Notes under the pieces: model-generated
Databases searched by the model: none
The model's input: the letters and a program-made list of their open reading frames with translations, nothing else
What the model was told of the DNA's origin: nothing
Shown here: positions 12,401-24,535 of the stretch, one piece after another
How the letters are laid out: each line of letters begins with the position of its first letter
Position numbering within the stretch: the first letter of the stretch is position 1
Position numbers and translations under genes: made by a program
NCBI RefSeq assembly: GCF_026210795.1
Contig: NC_089431.1
Span: forward strand, 3,038,001-3,102,000
Direction: 5' to 3'
Length of the DNA: 64,000 bases
Source of the DNA: Rhizophagus irregularis
Lineage: Eukaryota > Glomeromycota > Glomeromycetes > Glomerales > Glomeraceae

Positions 12401-15400
12401 GTTTCAATATCTGGTGTTACTGAAAGAAGCATTGTTGCTATCGTCACTGTTGATAGTCCACGGATAATACTTACTCTTGATCATTTGTTTGCTACCCGTA
12501 ATTATTTTATGAGCGCATTCGAAGGCTCAAAAACAAACCAAGCTGTATCCCAATCTCAACAAGAATCGAAGTCTATTAAGAGTCCACAATCAAATGTTCC
12601 ATCATTACCACCTCGTCCGACAACTGCGCAACCTCAAGTTACTACCAGTTTAAATTATCGTGTGAACGTTACTTCCGCAGAAATTATCCTATTAGCTAAC
12701 CCTGATTTGGCTAATACTGAAGCAATTGTCCTTTCTGCTAATCAGATAGTTGTTACGCAACAACAAGTTTTGGCACTTACAGTTGAAAAAATTGGCATGT
12801 TTTTATGTAGAATGGATAAGAGAGCTGATTCTCTTATACGATTTATTGACAACTTTAATTTTGCTATGACCATGGATACTAGAACTTCTAGACCGGGCCA
12901 ACAACTTACGAACATTAATGTTGATATTGGACCCCTTACATTGAGACTTTCATATAGAGACGTTTTACTAATAACATCAATAGTAAATAAAGTTTCAGAA
13001 CTCTCATCACAATCATCAGCTCCACCTCCTGAAAAAGAAACTATATCTGGACCAGAAATTGATGCAAATGTCCCGCTTGATAACGCGGTATCTAAAAATT
13101 TTAATTATGATTCATTAACTGCAGCTAAAAAAGGTGGTAATTCAAAGAAGAGCCCTAGTGTTTTACAGACTTTAATGATGACTCGAGAAACTGTAAGTAG
13201 CTGTATTTTGGAATTCCGTTTAATTATTATATTTATTTAAATACCCGCTTATATATATATATATATATTTTTTATTACAGCTTAAAGCAACCTTTCATGG
13301 TACTCGATTAGTTGTTATTGGCGACGAACATAACATACCTATGATTGATGCAAGTGCGAATCAATTTTCTGTAGACGTAACAGACTGGTCATCACAGGTT
13401 TGATGCATTTACTTTTTTCATTTTTAACTATTTTATTATTTTAGCTTTATCCTGATTCTTTTTTTAATCTTCAGATGAGTGTTGATGCCACAGTTTCAAC
13501 TTACATAAATTATTTCAATTTGACCAATTCTCATTGGGAGCCGTTAGTCGAGCCATGGAATTATAGTTTACACGTAAGTTATATTTTGGTAATTTGAAAT
13601 CCTATATATATTTGATTGATTGTACATTTGAGTTGATGTAATTTTGTGTTTAGGCATCAAAAAATTTAAATCCAGAAAGTATGGTGATTGATATATCCTC
13701 TCAGAAACGTTTAGAGATAAACATTTCACATATTTTTTTGGAAACGATTTTTACAACTCTTTCCATAGTAAATCATGAAAGCGAGGTAGATTTCTATTTA
13801 TTCATTTTTAAGTATTAATTTCATTTAATTAAGCTTAATTTTATTGGCTTTAGCATGTATTGAGTGCCACGAGAGGTTCGCGAACCCCATATAAATTAAG
13901 AAATAGAACTGGGTATAATATGCACGTTTGGTCTATTTCTTCGGATGATGCTACAGATACTGAAATTAAAAAAATGGACGATGAACAAGACCTGAATTGG
14001 AGGTTTGACGACTGGCGTAAAACGCGTGAAGTAAGAAAGAATATTATTTATTATCATTTAATTAAAAAATGTTATTAAAATTTTAAATAATTATAATTAT
14101 TATAATTGTAGACTATTAGCTTTGCAAAAAATATGCTAGGCGTCCAATTTGAAGGTGCAATATGGGAATGCATTAAGGAAATCCCTGTCGATAGGGAAGG
14201 AGAGACAATGTACATATTACGACCAAAAGTCAACAAGATATCCCACCGTTTGGTGATCGATGTAAAATTAAAAGATAATATAAAAGTAGTAACTTTCCGA
14301 TCAGTTCTCGTTATCGAAAATCGTACGCTTTTAACAATTGAAATGTTAATTGTTGACGAACATGGCAAAAATGTTGGCAAAGTTTATCAAATAGGTAAAC
14401 TTAATAATTATATGTAGTATTGTATTTTATTAGAGTTACTGATTTATATTTTATATTTTATTATTTTTCGATTAAAAAACTAATGTTTAGCACCTGGTGA
14501 AGATTGTCCTGTTCCTATAGAACATGCTTATCATAATCGGCTTAAGATCAGACCTGAAGGTAAAAGAATAGAACGGAATATCTTATTGATTTAAGTGATT
14601 TGTGATTAATGTCTTATTTACATTGTGCTTAGGCGGGTTTGGTTACAATTGGAGCGTCGAGAGTTTATACTGGCAAGATTTCGTAAAACGTAATCCTATG
14701 AAATCTATTACATGTGAATCTATAGAAAATGATGTCCCATTCCGTTTCCAAGTATTTTCTAGATACAAAAAGAATGATCCTCTCGTCAAGTAAATATACA
14801 TAGTCATGTATTCTTGAAATATTTAGAATAATAATATATTTATCTATTTTACAGAGAGTATCCTTGTATGGCTATCCGGTTAAGTGCGCCGATACAAGTT
14901 GAAAATCTGTTACCCTATGATTTCACATTTAGAATTGTTGATAAGACTACAAATCAAAATTGGCCTGACAATTATTTACGCAAAGGAGCAATAACTTCTC
15001 TACATACCATTGAGTTAAATCACATATTATTACTTAACATTGACATACAAGACTCAGGTATATTGTACTTTTAGTATTAAGAAAAAAATTAATTATAGTT
15101 ATTTTGCTAACATTTTTCATCTTTTATTTAGGTTACAAAGCTAGCGAGTTTTCTATAATTAGCTCTCCAAATTCCGATTATTCAGTTGAGAATATGTTGA
15201 CACTTGAAGATTCAGAAGGTTTAAAATTAACCCTTCGAATTCATTACACGTTAGTAATTGTTTATAATCAATATCTTTATTGTAATTTGTTGGAAAGGCT
15301 TTCTGATTTGTAAACGTTTTTATCAGAGAAATTCCTGATTCCGGAGGAGCGTTCAAATTTAGTATATATAGTCCATATGTTATGATAAACAAAACAGGTC

Positions 15401-18400
15401 TCGATATGGTTTTCAAGTCAAAATCACTTTTAGCGTCTGCTAAAATTGCTGCTGGTCAAGGTTAGTTGTGTATAATATGTTATATATACATACACACAAC
15501 AATTTTTAATATTAGTAATTCATGAACTATTCCATATATTATAGGTTCGTTATCCAAGAAGAAAAATGTGGTACGTTTTATTACAATTTTTTTGCCGCCT
15601 TATTTTGTAAATAAGCTTGTTAAATTCTTGTCATTATTTGTTTTAGGTTGCTCCGTATATGTTTTCTTATCCAAGCGATGAATTACGAAATCGTGCTTTA
15701 TTAAAAGTGGGAGATTCTGACTGGAGCGAAGTAATTATATATAAAAAAAAAAAGTTTATCAAAATAATCGAATCTCATTACTGATTTAAATTTTGTTTTG
15801 CAGCCTTTAAGTTTTGAAGCTGTTGGTACATTTATGGAAATTTCTATACCTTCTGCAACAAAATCTGAAGAAATTCATTTGGGTGTCAGCATTCAAGGAG
15901 GCAACCAAAAAGTAAGTTTTAGAATTAAAAATGATAATTTATTAGGTGGGACTATATTTTATAACAATGAAATTTATATTATTTTATAGTACAAACTGAC
16001 TAAAATTGTGACTTTCACACCGCGGTTTATTCTCAAAAACAACTTGAGTGAGGACATCAATTTCCGTGAGCCAGAATCAACTAATGTTATAACCATTAAA
16101 TCCAAAGATCGTGCTCCACTTCATTTCTTAAAAAAAGGAAATGTCAAACAGCTTATGCTATGTCATCCGGGATTAAATAATCCTTGGTATTTAAATTTTA
16201 AATTGTTGGTTTGTTTTACCTATAATTATATAAATAACTTCTCAAAAACACTTTCAATAGGTCTGCTCCGTTTAATATTGATGAAGTTGGAAGAGTTCAT
16301 GTAAAGGTTGGAAAATCGGATGAAGTAACTGATTTAATTAGAACTGAAATTTTACTTGAAGATGCTACAGTTTTTGTAATATTAAACAAAGAGGAAGGGA
16401 AGTGGCCATACCGTATTGAAAATTATTCAGATGTTGATGTTGATTTCTATCAGCAGGTTGGTTTATTTTTCAAAATTTTAACTATAAATCTATGAAATGA
16501 TCGGAACTAAAACTCTATATATTGTAGGATCCGAACCGTCGTGATTTCTTTGGCTCAAGTACACCTCAATCAAATATATCAAATGTAAAAAAATATCATC
16601 TTCCTTCTGGAAATGCTACTCGTTATTCGTGGGATATGCCAGCACAAAAAGAAAAACGTTTGGTCTTAAACGTTAAAAATGTTGAACGGGTGGTTAATAT
16701 ACAAGAAATAGGTTCATTAATGCCATTCAAATATCCGGTAATTTTAATTATCAAATAATTAACAACGTTAAAAACCGTTTATTTTATTTACGTTATTGTT
16801 TCAATTTACTTATAATATGGTTAATTATTTAGGTTGACGGAGGACATCGCGTAATTTCTATAGAAGTAGCAGCTGATGGTCCAACTCAAGTCTTGTTGCT
16901 TTCTAATTATAATCAATCAGAAAGTATATTCAGACCAAGGGCTCCATCAATCTCATCAGTATCCAAAGATGATTCTAACGCCGGTCGAGAAGCTTTTGAA
17001 GTGGTTTGTGTTAATAATAATCTAATTGAACCAATTTGATATGTTCTATCTATTTACTTATTTTAAAATTTGTTTTAATCGTCAATATTTAGATTGATGT
17101 AGACTCAGTCACTACACTAAGTTTCCAGATCAGGTTAGAAGGTATTGGTATTTCCGTGATTAATAAACGGATGCAGGTATATAATCTATCAAATTATAAT
17201 ATATCAATATATGTAATTATATTACTGATAAACTTTATTTTCAAGGAATTGATATATGCTTCAATGCGCGGGTTGGAGTTTAAATATAATGATTCTACGT
17301 TATATCAATCTGTCAACTTTCTTATTAAATGGTTACAGGTTAATATGAGTTTCATGCTTATTGTAAAAATTCAATGTCGTAAAGATATTTATCAATTATT
17401 TTCCTTCCTTCCTTCCTTTCAAAAGATTGATAATCAGCTATATGGCGGATTATATCCAATAATTTTATACCCATCGGTCATTCCGAAAGATGCAAAAGAG
17501 ACAGATGCTCATCCGGCTTTTCATGTTTCGCTTATTAAGGCAAAGGATGAATGTAAGTTCCTAACATTATTCTTTTTGTAATCTACCATACTATCTCTCT
17601 AATAATTTGCATTAATTGTTATTAGCGCATGGTGTCATCTACTTTAAATACTTTTCCTTGTTGTTGCAAGAAATGACCTTCGAAATTGATGAAGATTTTC
17701 TCTTTGCGTTACTTGAATTTACAAAATTTGCAGGTTCAAGCACTAATGATGAAAAAGAAGCGTAAGTAATGATATTTATATAAAGCTACAATTATTTATT
17801 TTCTTTATATTTAAATGATAATTCATTACAGACAACTTATTGATGGAACGCTTGATATTCCTGAGCCAAAATCAACCGAAGGAGATAATCAATGGTACTT
17901 TGAGGTCTTGCATATACATCCGATGAAAATTAATATTTCATTTGTTAGAACAGAACGCATAAATGTTGAAAATAAGTATGTAATTTTTTTATTTAGTTTG
18001 ATCTCTTCTTTATGGATAATGAGCACTTTTTAAATATGATAAATTGTTTTAAAGGCCCCCACCACGTAATCCTATCATGTTCTTTATCAATGTTTTGACG
18101 ATGGCAATTGGAAACATTAACGTAAATATCTGAGAGTTTTCTTTTTTAGCTTTAAAAAAAATATATATTAATTGCTCGATTTTACATAATTAGGATGCGC
18201 CAATCAAACTTAATGCTCTCGCCATGGAAAATGCGCGTGTCAGTCTTCCCGTATTAATTAATCGTATCAATCGTCACTACGGTGAAGCTTTTATCTACCA
18301 AGTAATGTATTAAAGCTTTTTTTAGATTAAAAATATTGTGACGAAAAATTCTAAAACTAAATACTATTATACAGGTGCATAAAATCATTGGCTCCGCCGA

Positions 18401-19893
18401 CTTTTTGGGTAACCCTGTTGGCCTATTCAGTAATATTAGCTCTGGAGTTGTTGATATTTTCTATGAACCATACCAAGGATTTGTGTTGAATCGACCCCAA
18501 GATCTTGGAATTGGGCTTGCAAGAGTAATTATTATATGAATTAAAAAAAAACCATTAAGATAGCAGAATAATGAAATCGTATTTTTTTAGGGTGCAACGA
18601 GCTTCTTCAAAAAGACAGTGTATGGTTTTAGCGACAGTTTTTCCAAGGTTACAGGAAGTATAGGAAAAGGTTCGTATTCTAAAGATAGTTTTTTTTATTA
18701 TGACTATCTAAGATACTTAATTTTAGTTAAATTACAATCATTTTAGGCCTCTCTGCTGCTACTTTGGATAAAGCTTATCAAGATCGACGAAGAATGGCTC
18801 AATTTAGAAATCGACCTAAACATGCATTATATGGTGTCACTCAAGGAGTTAATTCTTTAGCAACAAGTATTACAAGTGGTATTGAAGGAGTAGTAGTAAG
18901 TTGATCCAGATAAATTCGATCCTTCCTTATTTCAATTGACACTAATTTAATATTCCAATTAGCGTAAACCTATAGAAGGCGTTGAAAAAGAAGGTGCAGC
19001 AGGGTTGCTCAAAGGTGTAGGAAAAGGACTTGTTGGGTAATTATTTAGAATTGCTTGTATTCAAATACATATACACATAATATTTTATTAATTTTAATTT
19101 TAATTTTTTATTTAAGTTTCGTGACAAAACCCGTTGTGGGTGTGTTTGATTTTGCAAGTAATGTAACAGAAGGTATGTCATAATCGAGATGATTGTTTTT
19201 TTACATTATTGATAACTTATTCGTTAATGTATATAAAGGAATTCGAAATACCACCACTGTCTTTGATGAAAATGATATTGCACCAGTGCGATTACCACGA
19301 TATGTTGGGCGGGATGGAATATTAAAAGTATATATATTTTCACACTTTATATTATTATTATTTTTTTTATGTGAATATCTGCTAAAACTAAGTATCGTAA
19401 TACAGCCATATGATCAAAGAGAAGCTTTAGGACAATCTTGGTTGAAAGGATTGGAGAATGGAAAATTTTTTAATGAAGAATATACTGCTCATCTTGGTAA
19501 TTTACATTATTGACAATTTGCTATTTTATGTTGTTTATATTAATCATGATTTTTATAAATAGATCTTCAAGGAGACGAACGTGTTGTAGTTCTTACACGG
19601 TCTCGTATTATGCTTGTAAAAAGTAAAAGACTAAAAGTAGAATGGGAAGTTTCATTTTCAGGTAAGAATATGCAAATCTTACAATTATAGAATAACAAAT
19701 TATTTAACTTTCTAATATATAATTTTTAGATCTCCAAACTATTTCATTACAACCTCAAGGTATTTTACTTAATTTGAAAAAAGCGCCAGGACCATTTATT
19801 CCAATTCCTGATCCTGAAAGTAAAAACTGGTTCGAAAGAAAAATCGAAATGGTAATCAATGAATACAATGCAGAAAAAAAGGCTCTTGAGTAA
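6492..19893 (+). CDS. VPS13: VPS13 bridge-like lipid transfer protein
   Basis: A complete VPS13, roughly 3,100 residues in about 45 exons. VPS13 proteins form a long hydrophobic groove that moves lipids between membranes at contact sites. The N-terminal chorein domain is clear: [20 protein letters not shown], then [20 protein letters not shown] across intron 1, later [20 protein letters not shown]. Long repeating-beta-groove segments follow, including the big exons 10521-11834 and 11910-13192. The VAB/SHR-BD region is at about 13.9-16.4 kb, the C-terminal helical ATG2/VPS13 region at 18.1-19.1 kb ([20 protein letters not shown]), and a PH-like end with [20 protein letters not shown]. Intron 1 (6589-6678) uses a GC donor. 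One exon near 15544-15570 is only about 26 bases. No disabling change was seen in the exons I followed; not every exon was joined base by base. Confidence 0.95.
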
Positions 19894-20263
19894 ATAATTT
19901 ATTTAAATAAATAAAAAATATACATTAGTTATATAATAAAATTTTTTATTTCTATTTATAATTATAATGAATTTTAAATAGAATATATACAGATATAAAC
20001 TGAATAAATATCTATATTTAATGATCAATTTAAATTTACAATAAATATCTGAATTGAATTGTTATAAAATTTTTTATTTAAAAGAGTAATTTAATACTAG
20101 CTAATTCAAATTAGCTTAATTAGCAAATGATTTTGTACACTATTTAATCCTCTATATCCTGCAAAGTATCACTTAATTTTATTATTTATTACATAAAATT
20201 CTTAATCCGAGACATGAGTATTAAGGTGAGGTGTTCATATGAAATATATCTCAATTAGACTTG
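19894..20263. other. Convergent 3' spacer, VPS13 / RBX1
   Basis: The spacer between the VPS13 stop and the RBX1 stop, which face each other. It is AT-rich with AATAAA-like signals. No gene is visible. Confidence 0.5.
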
Positions 20264-21031
20264 TTATCTACCATATCTATACAAAAAAAATATCAAAGAA
20301 TCAGTAAAAGGTTAATAAATTTCAAGTAATCTTATATTTAATAACATACTTCTGGAATTCCCATTCTCTGTTATCTAAAGGACACACTTGCCGGGTCTTT
20401 AACCAACGAGAAATGCAATGAAAATGAAATGCATGGTTACAAATTCCCCAAGCTCTATTAAAATAAAAAAGAAAAAAGAATTCAATAACATAATCAATTA
20501 TTATAAAAATACAACATACAAAATCCACATACACTGTGCATTCTTCACTGGTCGCAGACGCTTGATTTGCTTGACATTCAATGCCTTTAAATTATTAGGA
20601 TAATTAGCCATAGCAGCAAACCTTCATTAACACAAAAAATTGAAACAAAAATTTACATACAAAGATCCATGATATGATTTCGACAAATAGCACAGTTATC
20701 AACTACAATATCTTTAGGAAAGGAGAAAAAAAATTATATTCATACTCATATCGTATTTCTGTTGTATTATGAATACTTACCCCAGGCCCACAAAGCAACG
20801 GCATTCCACTGAATCGAGTAAAGTTAAAAAATCATTTAGTTGCAAAAAAGTAAAATATAAAAGTCCTTTTAGACTTTAATAATAGAATCCTTATGTGGAA
20901 TAACAAACTCCGAATAAGTAAAGAGTAATGGACTATACCTTCTTTACTTCAAACCGTTTCTTTCCTGTATCTTTAGCTTTTCCACTAGATCTAGAACCAG
21001 CTGGTTGATCAATATCCATTGGAGTGCTCAT
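20264..21031 (-). CDS. RBX1: RING-box protein RBX1/Roc1
   Basis: The RING subunit of cullin-RING (SCF) ubiquitin ligases; it binds the cullin and recruits the E2. Six exons: 20939-21031, 20781-20808, 20661-20711, 20533-20584, 20350-20454 and 20264-20276. They sum to 342 bases (113 residues). Order: [20 protein letters not shown], the cullin-binding strand [20 protein letters not shown], then the zinc-binding RING-H2 with [40 protein letters not shown] and [10 protein letters not shown]. The last coding exon is only 13 bases and changes a read-through tail (KYVIKYKIT) into the family-like QKYGR end. All zinc ligands are present. A TCACGTGA box lies about 140 bases upstream (21173-21180). Confidence 0.95.
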
Positions 21032-21172
21032 TTTTTTTACGAATTAGTTTAAAAGTGCTGGTCAAAAGTCAGTCTTGTATTTAAATATTTCTTACGGTGA
21101 GTCACATGGTTTACTTCTCAATTTCCTTTGTAGGCAAATTGTGTAATCACATAATCGGAATTAATTGAACAA

Positions 21173-21180
21173 TCACGTGA
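21173..21180. promoter_or_regulatory. TCACGTGA box upstream of RBX1
   Basis: A perfect octamer palindrome about 142 bases before the RBX1 start codon. It is a candidate bHLH (Cbf1-like) site, and the same octamer precedes other genes here. Function is inferred. Confidence 0.35.
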
Positions 21181-21239
21181 CTCTGGGAAAGTCGATCTAA
21201 ACACTATCGCGACATATGATATCTGATATTTTGTATTGT

Positions 21240-22380
21240 ATTCTTTATCTCCGGTTTTAGCGTAAGCTTTTTTTTTCATTCCTCTTCTTTGAGTAAATAA
21301 TTTCGCACAGAATAATCATTTCTTCTTCAGTGATTTCTTCTTGTTCAAAGCAATTCCTGCTTGCTAATTTTCATTTACAACTATAACTACCTGTTTAGAT
21401 AGTCCTATCTTCCTCCTAGAATAAAGCCAATATAAACACAGAATTATAAGAATAATAAGTAAAAATTTTCTTAAAAATCTTTTGAAACCTAACTAAATAT
21501 AAAGGTAGATAATCTATTATCAATAACTTGAAATACTTCATATTCCTCTATTTCAAAAGTTAAGCAATATCTTTGAAGTTGGCTGTAGAATGAATATTCT
21601 TCAGGGTCTAATAACTTCTTAACTCAAATAACATCATATTCGATGAGTATCCAAATCTCGAACGACTTTATGAACTTAGTCTTTTCTTCTTAATTCATAT
21701 TCATTGTCATCGGGAAAGAACTGTTTGAATTGATCAATTAGAATATTCAGTTCCTTATTGTACCATCAATTGACTAATATCTCTCATTATATATTATTTA
21801 TTGACTTGTGTCTTCACTATAATCCATACTTGTCTATTGTTTCATCTCACTTAGTTGACTCGTTTCAAAGAATTGGAAAGTTGAAGTTTCTTTGGAAAGA
21901 GACTGAGACTGGTAATTTGATAAATTGCACTAGGTTGTGTTAATATTTACTGCAAATTGATATATTCTGAAATCATAAATGTAATTGTAATTGTCTTTGA
22001 CCATTGCAATTTGCAAGTACTTTATTAAGAATCATCTAACTAAATTTACTTTAAATATCGAAATCAGGCAATTTTAATTTTTTTTTTTAGTATGAATCAT
22101 ATTAATAAGAGAGTCTTTTTTTTCGAGAAATCTTGGCACCTCATAATTCAACTATTTTCATTAATCAGTCTGTTGAATTCTTCGAGCCTCATTCTCACCT
22201 GTTCTTTAAGGAAGATTAACTGACTTCTGCACCTGGAAGAAATCTTTTTTCAAATCAGCACTCTCTTGAACTAAACCAATTCTAAATGTCAAATAGCCAT
22301 TCTTTTTTCATGGTCTCAAATCTAGAATATGATTCAGATGTAGACTATTAGTTCGCACTCAACTTCTCATAGATAAACTG
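21240..22380 (-). pseudogene. Possible decayed coding sequence, family unknown
   Basis: Composition here is less AT-extreme than in true spacers, and the minus strand gives broken protein-like stretches. Examples are LDPEEYSFYSQLQRYCLTFE with EIEEYEVFQVIDNRLSTFIF near 21480-21620, and KEQVRMRLEEFNRLINENS near 22170-22210. Stops interrupt every frame within 20-60 codons. I do not recognise a family. It may be a dead copy of an expanded lineage-specific gene, or chance. Boundaries are rough. Confidence 0.25.
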
Positions 22381-22384
22381 ATCC

Positions 22385-23150
22385 ATGGCCGAAGGTGAGT
22401 CAGAGAAGAGCAAAAGGTTTTTTGGTTAAACATAGTATGAGAAACTTGGAATAATACCGAAAAAGATTATTTGGAGCAGATTAATGAGTTAAAAAGTAAA
22501 GGACCGGGTGAATTATCCGACGAGCAAAAAGAGAAATATAATTATGATAATTTAGAAACGGAAAGAGATGAATTAGAGAAAAGAGAACTTTGGAGCAGAA
22601 GTTTTAAATTTAAATAATAAATTAAAAATGAAAAGCCAAGAAATCACTCAAAAGGAAAACGAGATTGTCCGACCGAAAAGAGTTTAGCCTTTAGTGAACT
22701 CCGACAAGAAAATAAAAATTAAGAGGATTATAGTAAGAAAGTTAACCAATTGGACGAGGAACAATTAACCAGCAATAAATTAGAGTAGAATAAGAAATTA
22801 CGAGAGAGAATAGAAGAGAATTATAAAAAATATATGGTAGACTATCAAGAAGCTGGCGGATCTTTTAGCTACCGATTCAGTGTTGGATTTGGACAATGTC
22901 CAATTCAAAAATTACATTCAATTGGACAATTGGGTGTATGTCCAGATCCAATTGGATAATGTTCACATTAAGTTCAAAAAGAATATAAAATTATTAAAGT
23001 TGATTTAGATTTAATTTTAGGGAAGTGGAAATTTGATAAAGAGTGGGAAGAAGTTTGTGGAGAAGTTTGAGCCGTGAATTAACCAATTTAGAGAAAGAAA
23101 AATTTAAAGGACTTCTTGATGTGAAGCGAAAAGTTGGGAGTAATATTAAA
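22385..23150 (+). pseudogene. Coiled-coil protein relic
   Basis: A run of charged coiled-coil-like peptide broken by stops and frame changes: KDYLEQINELKSKGPGELSD then EQKEKYNYDNLETERDELEK, later NQLDEEQLTSNKLE and KKLRERIEENYKKYMVDYQE. After that comes a short segment with two related GQCPIQ / GQLGVCPDPIG motifs, and a last piece with ILGKWKFDKEWEEVCGEV. Lys/Glu richness and heptad-like spacing point to a former coiled-coil protein of at least 250 residues. I cannot name a family. It abuts the VPS13-derived fragment on its right. Confidence 0.4.
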
Positions 23151-23179
23151 TATTAACCATCTGGTCGAAAAGTGTAAAA

Positions 23180-23455
23180 GATAAGGACGCTTTACTAATG
23201 GTTGTCATTCCATTTCTATCTACGGCAACAAGTAAGATGAATTACGTGTAAGTCGTTATTTATCAAAAGAAACATAACAAATAACATTTACAACACTTAA
23301 CAAGTTTATTACTGCCATTCATATATCTGGTAATTCTGATTAACAACTTTATTTTATTTGCGTTATCATTATGGTCCCAATTTGACTGTCATAGAAGTCG
23401 ACCCGAGTCAGTCATTATCGGTTACAAGTACTTATTATTAAAGTAGATGATAATT
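23180..23455 (+). pseudogene. Displaced VPS13 gene fragments
   Basis: Bases 23180-23292 repeat VPS13 bases about 7997-8113 with scattered changes. The match covers the exon end (GCTTTA.TAATGGTT, TATCTACGGCAACAA), the splice donor GTAAGATG and the following intron. So this is a genomic copy, not a retrocopy. Bases 23310-23370 resemble the exon/intron boundary at 16720-16800 (TGCCATTCA.ATATC.GGTAATT, TTTATTTTATTT.CGTTAT). Near 23400-23420, GTCGACCCGAGTCAGTCA resembles the exon at 17097-17115. The pieces are in the same order and strand as in VPS13 but with most of the gene missing. The first piece is strong; the later ones are weaker. Confidence 0.65.
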
Positions 23456-24535
23456 TAATAAAATCCTACAATTACTGAATAAAATGCAAGGTTGCGAATA
23501 TTTTTAGGAACCCTAATTATAAAAAACTATTTTATTAATTATTAATTTATAAATTTGTCAGACTAAGCTGTTTTAACTAAATTTCATATACCACAAATCA
23601 TAGCGGCATTATTTTGTCCCCCCGTTTTTGTTATAAATTTTGGCTGTGTCAGTTAAATTTTATTTTAGTAAAAATATCATATAAGTATAAAATTAGCATA
23701 GATTCTTGGATTATAAAGCAGTTTTTAGACCCTAACTCTGATACCATATTGTATATTGAGTATTGACCTACAAAATAGAAGATCCGCCATTAAGTGTTGT
23801 ATCACAAATTTTATATAAATAGACTTTTTTTCCTAATTTTATCTCTTGGCTTATACAGGCAACGAGCTTTTCCGGTTTTGCCTCGGGAGTTTATAATATT
23901 GGGCAATTATCATATAATATTATAATATCTGATATTGTAGATATAACATTTGTTGAACAGGTTAATTATCAAGCAAAAAACATAAACGAAAGAGATTCAA
24001 TGTCTCAATCTAAATTATCAATATTTTAAGAGACACACAATTCTTAAAGAATTTTTCTTCATTGTAGCTAACGTTGACAAATTAGTACTAGGTTTTACTA
24101 TTACAGTGAAACAAACAGAAAACCCGATTTTTTTCATTCATTTATATTTAAATTTTGTTTCATGATTTTTAGGAATTAATTTTTGTTGAAACGCAATTAT
24201 TACATCACGTAGAAGTTAATTATCGGATGATTGCCATTTTTTTTAATAATAATATTATTGCGCCTGATATTAAAGCATAGGTTTGGTACTGGTTTGGTTC
24301 AAAAAATTATTTATAAATAAAGAAAAAAGAAAAAAGAAAACTTTGACGTCAGCAAAATATATATTAGTCTCGTGATAAGCTGCCAAATTTGTTCAATATT
24401 GTTTGTTATATGGGTTATTACACTTTGAGTAAATGAAAGCGAATTAGCGGGACATACTACACAAGCTTCATCTACTCTACGCTTAATATTCTTACGAATA
24501 CCTTAGTAACGAATAGTTGTATAAGTTTTTACAAT
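23456..24535. other. Spacer upstream of the RING-H2 gene
   Basis: Mostly AT-rich DNA. A patch at about 23850-23885 (GCAACGAGCTTTTCC) weakly recalls VPS13 near 18595 and may be another relic piece. A CRE-like TGACGTCA lies at 24344-24351. No intact gene is seen. Confidence 0.4.
24344..24351. promoter_or_regulatory. CRE-like palindrome TGACGTCA
   Basis: A perfect 8-base cAMP-response-element palindrome about 185 bases upstream of the RING-H2 start codon, where an ATF/CREB-type bZIP factor would be expected to bind. No other copy was noticed before a start codon here. Function is inferred. Confidence 0.35.

Noticed and set aside
20322-20350. RBX1 ending in KYVIKYKIT
   Set aside because: A GTATGT donor and a 13-base final exon give the conserved QKYG-type end instead.
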